Assembly: GCA_028868455.1 (NCBI GenBank) | Contig: JAGWUK010000169.1 | Span: forward strand, 1 to 6,614 | Reading direction: 5' to 3' | DNA: 6,614 bases | Source: Burkholderiales bacterium | Lineage (GTDB): Bacteria; Pseudomonadota; Gammaproteobacteria; Burkholderiales; Burkholderiaceae_D | Shown: piece by piece, positions 1 through 5,448 of the stretch | Layout of the letters: each line of letters starts with the position of its first letter | How positions within the stretch are numbered: position 1 is the first letter of the stretch | The notes under the pieces: model-generated | Told to the model about the DNA's origin: nothing | Database searches by the model: none | What the model saw: the letters and a program-made list of their open reading frames with translations, nothing else | Made by a program: the position numbers and the translations under genes

Positions 1-23
1 GACTTCGCGGTCGCCTTCTTTGG

Positions 24-55
24 CTTACTTTTCTTGGCGAGACAAGAAAAGTAAG
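24..55. repeat. Strong intergenic hairpin, REP-like dispersed element
   Basis: Bases 24-36 (CTTACTTTTCTTG) and 43-55 (CAAGAAAAGTAAG) are perfect 13-base inverted repeats around the 6-base loop GCGAGA. From memory, nearly identical hairpins recur between genes in many beta- and gammaproteobacterial genomes, often read by gene callers as a peptide ending FLARQEK; frame 1 here gives exactly that ending before a TAA at 52-54. I read it as a dispersed intergenic palindrome, possibly also a bidirectional transcription barrier downstream of the DAHP synthase gene. No T-tract follows on either strand, so it is not a standard intrinsic terminator. Confidence 0.6.
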
Positions 56-60
56 TAGCC

Positions 61-77
61 GCCGGTCTACCACCGGC
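61..77. repeat. Small GC-rich hairpin next to the REP-like palindrome
   Basis: GCCGGT at 61-66 and ACCGGC at 72-77 are perfect 6-base arms around a 5-base loop (CTACC). It starts 5 bases after the larger hairpin, and the two together look like one composite intergenic element covering about 22-80. No T-tract follows, and its function is unknown. Confidence 0.45.
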
Positions 78-114
78 CGGCAAGCGTCTCTAGGCCGTGA
101 ACGTCACAATATGA

Positions 115-156
115 ACGAAACACGAAACACGAAACACGAAACACGAAACACGAAAC
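115..156. repeat. Heptanucleotide tandem repeat, six perfect ACGAAAC copies
   Basis: The unit ACGAAAC (GTTTCGT on the minus strand) is repeated six times without a mismatch, from 115 to 156. The array ends 3 bases before the stop codon of the minus-strand DAHP synthase gene, so it would lie in the 3' untranslated part of that transcript. A 7-base unit is not a multiple of three, but no gene reads through it, so frame-switching phase variation is not supported. It is a candidate variable-number locus. Confidence 0.9.
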
Positions 157-159
157 CAA

Positions 160-1215
160 TTACACGCCCCGCAAACGCGCCGCCGCATCACGCAACATCT
201 TCTCCGTCGTCTCCCAATCGACACAGCCATCCGTCACCGAACAACCGTATTTAAGTTGCGACAAATCTTCCGGTATGGCCTGATTACCGGCCACCAGATT
301 GGATTCAATCATGACACCGACGATGGATGTATTGCCGTTGGCGATCTGGTTTGCCACGTCGGCCATGACCAGCGGTTGCAGTTCAGGTTTTTTGTAACTG
401 TTGGCGTGGGAGCAATCGACCACGATGTTAGGTGGCAGCTTGGCTTTGACCAGTGCCTGCTGCGCCATGGCGACCGAGACCGTATCGTAGTTCGGGCGAT
501 CACCGCCACCGCGCAGGACGACATGGCCATATTGGTTGCCACTGGTGCGGACGATGGAAACGCGGCCCTGGCCGTTCAGACCGAGGAAGGAATGCGGATG
601 CGAGGCGGACAGAATCGCATTGATGGCGATGCTGATATCGCCATCCGTGCCGTTTTTAAAACCGACCGGTGTGGACAGACCCGATGACATTTCGCGATGC
701 GTTTGCGATTCGGTGGTGCGTGCGCCGATGGCGGTCCAGGCGATCAGGTCGCCCAGGTATTGCGGTGAAATCGGATCCAGCGCCTCGGTGCCAGTCGGCA
801 GGCCGAGTTCGCAGACATCCAATAAAAAGCGGCGTGCTTTTTCCATACCTTCGTCAACGCGGAAAGAATCATCCATGTACGGGTCATTGATATAGCCTTT
901 CCAGCCTGTGGTCGTGCGCGGTTTTTCAAAATACACGCGCATGACCAGCAGCATCACATCTTTGACTTCTTCTTGCAGCGCTTTCAGGCGGCGTGCGTAA
1001 TCCAGTCCGGCGACCGGGTCGTGGATGGAGCAAGGGCCGACGACGACGAACAGGCGTTTGTCCTTGCGATCCAGAATCGCGCGCAAGGCTTCGCGGCTTT
1101 GTTCAACGACATCGCCCGCCCGATCGCTGAGCGGCAGGCGCGCATGCAATTCCTCCGGGGTGGGCATGTTGTCAAAAGAGGTGACATTAATATTTTCAAG
1201 TACGGTATGCGTCAT
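160..1215 (-). CDS. aroG: 3-deoxy-7-phosphoheptulonate (DAHP) synthase, class I, AroF/AroG family
   Basis: The enzyme joins phosphoenolpyruvate and erythrose 4-phosphate to make DAHP, the committed step of the shikimate pathway to Phe, Tyr and Trp, in the cytoplasm. At 351 residues it has the family's usual length. Metal-ligand positions by family pattern are Cys62 (GPCSIHD), His270 (CSHANS), Glu304 (MIESN) and Asp329 (VTDG). Phosphate and PEP contacts are Arg93/Lys98 in VMRVYFEKPRTT, Arg166 (GARTTES), Lys187 (GFKNGTDG) and Arg235. The segment TEALDPISPQYLGDL and the N-terminal stretch resemble E. coli AroF (Tyr-sensitive) more than AroG. Pro151 and Ser181, which match known feedback-site residues, are kept, so allosteric inhibition is likely, but the effector cannot be read with certainty; aroF is an equally fair symbol. 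The ATG at 1215 gives a family-typical N-terminus, though no strong Shine-Dalgarno sequence is visible. It is divergent from the oxygenase gene at 1358. Confidence 0.96.
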   Translation of the reverse strand: MTHTVLENINVTSFDNMPTPEELHARLPLSDRAGDVVEQSREALRAILDRKDKRLFVVVGPCSIHDPVAGLDYARRLKALQEEVKDVMLLVMRVYFEKPRTTTGWKGYINDPYMDDSFRVDEGMEKARRFLLDVCELGLPTGTEALDPISPQYLGDLIAWTAIGARTTESQTHREMSSGLSTPVGFKNGTDGDISIAINAILSASHPHSFLGLNGQGRVSIVRTSGNQYGHVVLRGGGDRPNYDTVSVAMAQQALVKAKLPPNIVVDCSHANSYKKPELQPLVMADVANQIANGNTSIVGVMIESNLVAGNQAIPEDLSQLKYGCSVTDGCVDWETTEKMLRDAAARLRGV

Positions 1216-1253
1216 GTTGATTACTGGGTGAAAAGTGAAAAAAGATGGCAGAC

Positions 1254-1259
1254 ATTATG
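1254..1259 (-). promoter_or_regulatory. Candidate -10 box for the DAHP synthase gene
   Basis: On the minus strand this hexamer reads CATAAT, five of six matches to the sigma-70 -10 consensus. It would start a leader of roughly 30 bases before the ATG at 1215. No good -35 box is seen 16-18 bases upstream, so this is a weak call from sequence inspection only. Confidence 0.35.
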
Positions 1260-1357
1260 ACCGAGTTTTGAGAAAACGCAGAACCTCGGCAGGTCGGCGC
1301 GGCAATCGGGCTGTCCGTGGCACAATATTGTTTTGCACATTTTTGATGGTCACCACG

Positions 1358-2125
1358 ATGTTGACAGCAGCGCAGATTCAGGAATTTCAGGAACAAGGTT
1401 TTTTGGTCTTGCCGCAACTGGCACCGACGACGTTTTGCGATGCCGTGTTGCAATTTGCCATGCAGCAGTTGCAGGCGCAGGCGCAGCCGATTGAGTATGA
1501 GGCCGACACCCGCTATCCGGGCGCGCCAGCCTCGCGTGAGGCGGAAGGCGGGCACACGGCGCGCCGCTTGTTGCAGGCCTACGCGCGTAGCCCTCTGCTG
1601 GCTGATTGGGCAACTGGCGCTGCGCTGGCGACGCCCTTGCTGCAATTGCTGGGTGCGGGGGCAAAGATGTCGCAGGCGCATCACAATTGCATCATGACCA
1701 AACAGCCGCGCTACTCGACGGCAACGGGCTGGCACCGCGACAGCCGCTACTGGAATTTCGCCCGCGCCGAGCTGGTTTCGGCATGGCTGGCTTTGCGCAA
1801 CGAGACAGTGGAAAACGGTTGCCTGCTGGTGATCCCCGGTTCGCACAAAACACCGGTGCAGTCTGAGCAGTTGGATGAAGCGCAATTTTTGCGTACGGAT
1901 CTGGCGCAAAATCAGGGCTTATTGGCGCGCGCCGTTCCGGTGCCTTTGCAGCAAGGCGATGTCTTGCTGTTTCATAGCAATTTATTTCATGCAGCAGGGC
2001 GCAACCAGACTGGCGATACCAAATTCTCAATGGTGTTTACCTATCGCGCTGCCGACAATACGCCGCGCGCCGGTTCGCGCTCGGCGAGTCTGGCGGAAAT
2101 TTCCTTGTCCGGCGAGCAGATTTAG
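1358..2125 (+). CDS. Phytanoyl-CoA dioxygenase (PhyH) family Fe(II)/2-oxoglutarate oxygenase
   Basis: This is a probable non-heme iron, 2-oxoglutarate-dependent hydroxylase of the PhyH family. The substrate is unknown, because members act on lipids, ectoine, small metabolites and antibiotics. With the ATG at 1358 the protein is 255 residues and begins MLTAAQIQEFQEQGFLVL, the standard PhyH opening. The iron triad is His126-Arg-Asp128 (GWHRDSRYW) and distal His211 (FHSNLFHAAGRN). PGSHK (160-164) and the QGDVLLFHSNLFH strand before the distal His are family hallmarks. At distal His+11, where PHYH and EctD have the 2-oxoglutarate-binding Arg, this protein has Lys222. An ATG at 1346 adds only four residues. 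A GTG at 1235 would add an Arg-rich 41-residue tail running across the DAHP synthase promoter and is unlikely. No signal peptide is seen, so it is probably cytoplasmic. No clear Shine-Dalgarno marks either start, and no neighbour hints at the substrate. Confidence 0.88.
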   Translation: MLTAAQIQEFQEQGFLVLPQLAPTTFCDAVLQFAMQQLQAQAQPIEYEADTRYPGAPASREAEGGHTARRLLQAYARSPLLADWATGAALATPLLQLLGAGAKMSQAHHNCIMTKQPRYSTATGWHRDSRYWNFARAELVSAWLALRNETVENGCLLVIPGSHKTPVQSEQLDEAQFLRTDLAQNQGLLARAVPVPLQQGDVLLFHSNLFHAAGRNQTGDTKFSMVFTYRAADNTPRAGSRSASLAEISLSGEQI

Positions 2126-2128
2126 GCA

Positions 2129-2143
2129 GTCTGGCGGTCAGAC
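2129..2143 (+). other. Small hairpin just after the oxygenase stop
   Basis: GTCTG at 2129-2133 and CAGAC at 2139-2143 form a 5-base stem with a 5-base loop, 4 bases after the TAG. It is followed by AAAAATATTT rather than a T-run, so it is at best a weak transcript-end structure. The rest of the 177-base gap to the thioredoxin gene shows no coding signal. Confidence 0.25.
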
Positions 2144-2233
2144 AAAAATATTTCGGCCGGATCTGTAAGGTTTGGATGGTGTCGACGGACTAAGATGCAA
2201 ACAGGTAGGTCGTTGTCGTGATTTTGTAGGCAA

Positions 2234-2251
2234 TCTGCATACATTCTGCAT
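2234..2251. repeat. Direct repeat TCTGCAT, 11-base spacing, upstream of the thioredoxin gene
   Basis: TCTGCAT occurs at 2234-2240 and again at 2245-2251, start-to-start 11 bases, about one helical turn. The pair lies about 50 bases upstream of the thioredoxin-like start, where a promoter or regulator site would be expected. I cannot assign a convincing -35/-10 pair, so a regulatory role is a guess. Confidence 0.3.
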
Positions 2252-2302
2252 GGCAACCGGCCTGTCTGACTTTTCTTGCATGCCTTACTTCGGAGAATGA
2301 CT

Positions 2303-2857
2303 ATGCAGCTTTTGACCAACAAATTGTCGGTAAGCCTGATGTTGGCGATGTCCTTGCTGGCGGGGGCAGCGCAGGCGGGCACGCCACAGGAAATCCCGGC
2401 CAAACCGGCCTTGAGCGGAACGACGCTGAACGGGAAACCCTTTGTGCTCGATACCAGCAAGCATGACGTGGTGCTGGTCACTTTTTGGGCGACCTGGTGT
2501 CCGACTTGCCGTGCTGAAATGCCGACTTTCAGAAAATTTTACGAAAGTCATCGTAGCAAAGGCTTTGATCTGGTGACCGTCAGCATTGATGACAATATGA
2601 GCGATGTCGATGACTATTCCAAATTGTCCAACTGGATGACCAAGGCGAATCAGCAATTTCCTTCGCTGTGGCGCAATGCCAGCGATTACAAAGACAATTT
2701 CGGCAAGGTCTGGGCAACACCAACGGCCTATCTGATCGGTCGCGATGGCAAAGTCATTGAGACCTTCAAGGGGGCGATCAAACCCGCACAATGGGCCAGA
2801 ATCCGTAAAGCGATTGCGACTACCAGCGCTGCGCCGGCCGCGGTACATCATAGTTAA
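2303..2857 (+). CDS. Secreted TlpA/ResA-like thioredoxin-fold protein
   Basis: This is a probable periplasmic thiol-disulfide oxidoreductase of the TlpA/ResA/AhpC-TSA type. The start at 2303 is chosen because GGAG (2292-2295) sits 7 bases upstream and the product then opens with a clean Sec signal: MQLLTNKLSV, a hydrophobic core, and a likely cut after AQA (residue 25). In-frame starts at 2276 (TTG) and 2297 fit less well. The 184-residue precursor has the active-site motif FWATWCPTCRAEMP with Cys66 and Cys69, and cis-Pro140 in WATPTAYLIGRDGKV, the usual TlpA-family arrangement. TlpA/ResA relatives reduce apocytochrome c or copper-site proteins, but no cytochrome-maturation gene lies nearby, so the partner is unknown. 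It has no second domain and no lipobox, so it is probably soluble. The short tail ends Ala/Pro-rich and then VHHS. Confidence 0.9.
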   Translation: MQLLTNKLSVSLMLAMSLLAGAAQAGTPQEIPAKPALSGTTLNGKPFVLDTSKHDVVLVTFWATWCPTCRAEMPTFRKFYESHRSKGFDLVTVSIDDNMSDVDDYSKLSNWMTKANQQFPSLWRNASDYKDNFGKVWATPTAYLIGRDGKVIETFKGAIKPAQWARIRKAIATTSAAPAAVHHS

Positions 2858-2957
2858 ACACGGTCGTATGATCGGATGCTGAAACACCATACAGCAAGGC
2901 GCACATGGCATTCAGTGGACAGTCGTCACGAGGATTGATAGGCTGGCATTTTCTTGA

Positions 2958-2982
2958 GGACTGATGCAAGACGCATCGGTCC
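2958..2982 (+). other. 10-base-pair hairpin ahead of the hydrolase gene
   Basis: GGACTGATGC (2958-2967) pairs with GCATCGGTCC (2973-2982) through ten base pairs, one of them a G-U wobble, around the loop AAGAC. It lies 20 bases upstream of the hydrolase ATG and 100 bases after the thioredoxin-like stop. The following bases, TATTACTTTG, are T-rich but not a proper U-tract. It may be a weak terminator for the upstream gene or a leader structure in the hydrolase mRNA. Confidence 0.45.
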
Positions 2983-3002
2983 TATTACTTTGAAAAGATG
3001 CC

Positions 3003-3875
3003 ATGACAGCTCGTCTTTCAGTTTTATTATTTGCCTTGTGCGTTCTTTTGGGCAGCACGCCTGCCAGTGCGGCGAATCCAGCGATGCGCACTGTGCAGGC
3101 CTGCGGTGCGCCGGTGCCATTGCAATTCGACATCATGCGAGCCGCCGGCGAGCAGGCGCGTTTCCCGGCGCTGGTGCTGGTGCATGGCGGCGGCTGGTTT
3201 ACCGGTAGCCGCGCCGATTTTCACGGTTTCATGCAGGAGCTGGCGCGGCGCGGTATCGCCAGCATGAGCGTGGATTATCGTCTGGTGCCGCAGGCAACAT
3301 TTCCGGCGCAAATTGAGGATGTGAAATGCGCCATGCGCTGGCTGCACGCGCACGCTGCCGAGTATCAGATCGACCCGCAACGTATTGCCGCCATGGGGGC
3401 GTCGGCTGGCGCGCAACTGGTGGCGCTGGCAGGGGCGACGCCGGGCAAATGGGATCGTTACGGCGGGTACACCCAATACAGCAGCGTGCCGCGCTGCATG
3501 ATTTTGCATGGCACGCCTTCCGACCTCAGCGACTGGTGGGCAACCGCAGATGTCAGCGATCACCAGCCATTTTCCACGCGAAATATGCTGAAAGCCTTGA
3601 TGCAGGGCGATTTCCCGCAGATGCGCGCAGCCTATCGCGCTGCCAGTCCGGTCAGTTATGCGCAGAAAAAAATACCGCCGACTTTGCTGATTCACGGCGA
3701 GCAAGACGATATCGTGCCGGTTCACCAGTCGACAAATTTCGCCGCCAAATTACGCGCTGCCGGCGCGCCAGTGCAACTCATCACCATCCCGGACGGCGAT
3801 CATATGGGCTTCGGCTCACAAGGCAAACAGGTGACGCAGCAGTTCTTTCAATTCCTCGACCAATGCCTTCGCTAG
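3003..3875 (+). CDS. Secreted alpha/beta-hydrolase, esterase/lipase (HSL/BD-FAE-like)
   Basis: This is a probable exported serine esterase; the natural ester substrate is unknown. The 290-residue product starts with a Sec signal (MTARLSVLLF, hydrophobic core) and a likely cut after ASA at residue 23. HGGGW (61-65) is the oxyanion-hole motif of the hormone-sensitive-lipase/carboxylesterase group. Nucleophile Ser134 sits in GASAG, Asp235 in the HGEQDDIVP motif (231-239) is the acid, and His267 in DGDHMGF completes the triad. SVDYRLVPQATFPAQIEDVKCAMRWL is the usual helix region of the family. The mature part has four Cys (34, 109, 165, 288), which could form disulfides in the periplasm. The start is set by the signal peptide; the Shine-Dalgarno sequence is weak (GAAAAG, 2992-2997). 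It follows the thioredoxin-like gene by 145 bases in the same direction, with a hairpin between, so co-transcription is possible but not shown. Confidence 0.9.
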   Translation: MTARLSVLLFALCVLLGSTPASAANPAMRTVQACGAPVPLQFDIMRAAGEQARFPALVLVHGGGWFTGSRADFHGFMQELARRGIASMSVDYRLVPQATFPAQIEDVKCAMRWLHAHAAEYQIDPQRIAAMGASAGAQLVALAGATPGKWDRYGGYTQYSSVPRCMILHGTPSDLSDWWATADVSDHQPFSTRNMLKALMQGDFPQMRAAYRAASPVSYAQKKIPPTLLIHGEQDDIVPVHQSTNFAAKLRAAGAPVQLITIPDGDHMGFGSQGKQVTQQFFQFLDQCLR

Positions 3876-3912
3876 CCTGAAATGGAAACCAGCTTCCGTA
3901 TCGACATATGGG

Positions 3913-3993
3913 GGAGTATAGGTAAAAATTGTACTTATAGCGCGCGTATTGATTGCGGCATTAAAATATACTTAGGTGGAGTATTGTAAAAAT
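3913..3993. repeat. AT-rich convergent gap with imperfect 16-17 base direct repeats
   Basis: GGAGTATAGGTAAAAAT (3913-3929) recurs as GGAGTATTGTAAAAAT (3978-3993), start-to-start 65 bases. The two copies share the GGAGTAT and TAAAAAT blocks and differ only in the 2-3 bases between them. ACTTA also appears twice (3933-3937 and 3970-3974). The stretch is much richer in A/T than the flanking genes and carries no open frame. It lies between the convergent hydrolase and lysA genes; the second copy overlaps the T-tract of the lysA terminator. It may be a decayed mobile-element remnant or a duplication; I cannot tell which. Confidence 0.4.
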
Positions 3994-4024
3994 GATCGGC
4001 ATCGCGCGAGGTGCGCCGATGCCG
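3987..4024 (-). terminator. Rho-independent terminator of lysA
   Basis: CGGCATC (3997-4003) pairs with GATGCCG (4018-4024). After a bulged C at 4017 the stem continues with GCGC/GCGC (4004-4007 and 4013-4016) around the loop GAGGT. Read on the minus strand, the hairpin is followed by ATCATTTTTAC, a usable U-tract. It begins 17 bases after the lysA stop. No T-run follows on the plus strand, so it serves lysA rather than the hydrolase. Confidence 0.8.
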
Positions 4025-4040
4025 CTCAGACGATCTCAGA

Positions 4041-5282
4041 TTACAGCTCCAGCGCGATCAGCTCCTGCACAGTCTGGCGACGGCGGATCTGGCGGATGCT
4101 GTCACCTTCGACCAGTACTTCCGGAATCAGCGGACGCGAATTGTAGTTCGAAGACATGCTGGCACCGTAAGCGCCGGTGTCATGGAAGACAAACAAATCG
4201 CCAATTTCAGCTGCGGGTAAATCCTGCGTCGTGACGACGCCGCCATCTTCCTGCGTAAACACGTCGCCCGATTCGCACAAAGGCCCGGCGACGACAGTGG
4301 CTTGTAAGGCGGTGTTGCGCGGCGATCCGTCCGGTGCATGCACGCTGATGCGATGAAAGCTGCCGTACATGGCCGGACGTGCCAGATCGTTAAAGCCGGC
4401 GTCGACCAGCGCAAAGAAATTATTGCCCACTTGTTTTTGCGCGCGCAATTCAGAGATCAGCATCCCCGATTGCGCCACCAGGAAACGACCCGGTTCGATT
4501 TCCATACTGATCTTGTGACCCAGATGCGCCTCGATGTCCTTGCGTGCCTTGTCCCAGATCTGGAAATAATGCGCTGTATCCACCACCGGTTCGCCATCGC
4601 GATACGGAATCGACAAGCCGCCGCCGATGGAAATCGCGCGCAGGTCGCGCTGGCAGGCTTTGACTTGCGCAATCATGGCATCGCAGACATGTTGCAAATG
4701 ATCGTAATCCACGCCAGAACCAATATGCATATGCAGACCGACCAGATCCAGGCCGTACTGGTCGATGATGGCCAGCGAATGCGCGAGTTCCTCAAACCAG
4801 ATGCCGTGCTTGCTCTGCTCACCGCCCGTATTGGTTTTGCGGCTATGGCCGTGACCAAAGCCGGGATTAATACGCAACCAGACCGGATGTCCGGGATGCG
4901 CCTGCCCCAGTTGCTCCAGCATTTGCGGCGAACCGCAATTGACCGGTATCCCGAGTTCCACCACGCGCTGCAAGGCATGGCGATCCAGCAGATCGGCCGT
5001 GAACACGATAGGCGCATGACCGTTGTGCGCTTGCGGTGTATAGCCGGCAGCCAGCGCGCGTTCGACTTCGCCCAGCGAAACGGAATCCACCAGCACGCCT
5101 TCTTCGCGCATCAGGCGCAGCAAATGGATATTGCTGGACGCTTTTTGGGCAAAACGGATGACGTCAAATTGACGTAATTGCGCGATTTGCTGACGGATGA
5201 CCTGTGCGTCGTACACCCAGCATGGCGTGTGAAATTCCTGAGCAATACGGGCGATCTGGGCGGGAGTGATGGCAGTGGACAT
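4041..5282 (-). CDS. lysA: Diaminopimelate decarboxylase, E. coli LysA type
   Basis: This PLP enzyme decarboxylates meso-diaminopimelate to L-lysine and CO2, the last step of lysine synthesis, in the cytoplasm. The 413-residue protein is a group IV (alanine-racemase fold) decarboxylase. PLP-binding Lys47 is in RFAQKASSNIH, with HIGSG at 186-190, GGG at 220-222 and EPGR at 263-266. CESGD (336-340) and GAYGASMSSNYNSRP near residues 370-384 complete the active site. Stretches such as INPGFGHGHSRKTNTGGEQSKHGIW and VAGPLCESGDVFTQ match what I recall of E. coli LysA almost word for word. The ATG at 5282 gives the expected short N-terminus; an upstream in-frame TTG at 5369 would add 29 unlike residues and consume the control region. 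No Shine-Dalgarno is visible. It is divergent from an Lrp/AsnC regulator, where enteric lysA has a LysR-type one, and ends in its own terminator. Confidence 0.96.
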   Translation of the reverse strand: MSTAITPAQIARIAQEFHTPCWVYDAQVIRQQIAQLRQFDVIRFAQKASSNIHLLRLMREEGVLVDSVSLGEVERALAAGYTPQAHNGHAPIVFTADLLDRHALQRVVELGIPVNCGSPQMLEQLGQAHPGHPVWLRINPGFGHGHSRKTNTGGEQSKHGIWFEELAHSLAIIDQYGLDLVGLHMHIGSGVDYDHLQHVCDAMIAQVKACQRDLRAISIGGGLSIPYRDGEPVVDTAHYFQIWDKARKDIEAHLGHKISMEIEPGRFLVAQSGMLISELRAQKQVGNNFFALVDAGFNDLARPAMYGSFHRISVHAPDGSPRNTALQATVVAGPLCESGDVFTQEDGGVVTTQDLPAAEIGDLFVFHDTGAYGASMSSNYNSRPLIPEVLVEGDSIRQIRRRQTVQELIALEL

Positions 5283-5448
5283 GATGAAATTTTCGATAAT
5301 GTTCGGAGAAAACAAGGCCGGAATACAAGTCAATAACAGCTTTGGTGTAAGCTCTACTGTAACAAGCAAAATCGCTGAAACGAAGGCGGTTTCATCTGTA
5401 ATGTGCCCCTTTACCCATGATTCGATTTGAAATCGAGCAAAAACGCTT
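5283..5448. promoter_or_regulatory. Shared lysA / Lrp-type regulator control region
   Basis: These 166 bases separate two divergent genes and must hold both promoters. On the minus strand a TTGACT near 5322-5327 is a -35-like match for lysA, without a clear -10. Inverted repeats seen here are TGAAAC/GTTTCA (5376-5381 and 5389-5394) and the perfect palindrome at 5422-5436. TTCGAT occurs both near the lysA start (5292-5297) and within the palindrome (5421-5426), as if two half-sites of one regulator. A divergent Lrp/AsnC gene commonly controls itself and its neighbour, so I infer the product of 5449-5898 binds here. Confidence 0.5.
5422..5436. promoter_or_regulatory. 15-base palindrome, candidate operator
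   Basis: TCGATTT-G-AAATCGA is a perfect 7+1+7 palindrome ending 12 bases before the regulator ATG at 5449. A one-base centre makes it a poor RNA hairpin, but its 15-base length is the size of a dimeric Lrp/AsnC-family site. Placed so close to the start codon, binding would block transcription or elongation of the regulator gene, which suggests autoregulation. The sequence is not the E. coli Lrp consensus. Confidence 0.5.

Noticed and set aside
1..54. Frame-1 peptide ending FLARQEK as the 3' end of a gene
   Set aside because: The frame is set by a palindromic dispersed repeat that yields the same peptide ending elsewhere; no domain or upstream gene is visible in the window.
115..156. Short repeat array as a CRISPR
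   Set aside because: The 7-base units are directly adjacent with no spacers.
111..254. Plus-strand ORF starting in the heptamer repeat (MNETRNTKHE...)
   Set aside because: It is composed of the repeat translation followed by the antisense of the aro gene 3' end, and has no ribosome-binding site.
1318..1336. TGGCAC...TTGC resembling a sigma-54 promoter before the oxygenase gene
   Set aside because: The GG and GC elements are 14 bases apart instead of the required 10.
1235..1357. GTG-initiated 41-residue Arg-rich extension of the oxygenase
   Set aside because: It precedes the standard PhyH N-terminus, has no similarity to the family, and overlaps the leader and candidate promoter of the divergent DAHP synthase gene.
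1196..1909. 237-codon minus-strand ORF opposite the oxygenase gene
   Set aside because: Its residues are Arg/Gln/Leu-rich as expected for the antisense of a GC-rich gene, with no recognisable domain; the plus-strand frame carries all the PhyH motifs.
2877..2896. TGCTG/CAGCA stem after the thioredoxin-like gene as a terminator
   Set aside because: Only five pairs with a 10-base loop and no following T-run.
4338..5177. 279-codon plus-strand ORF opposite lysA
   Set aside because: It is the antisense shadow of the well-conserved lysA frame and shows no family pattern.
5283..5369. TTG-initiated 29-residue extension of LysA
   Set aside because: The known enzyme type starts near the ATG at 5282, and the extension would occupy the shared promoter region.
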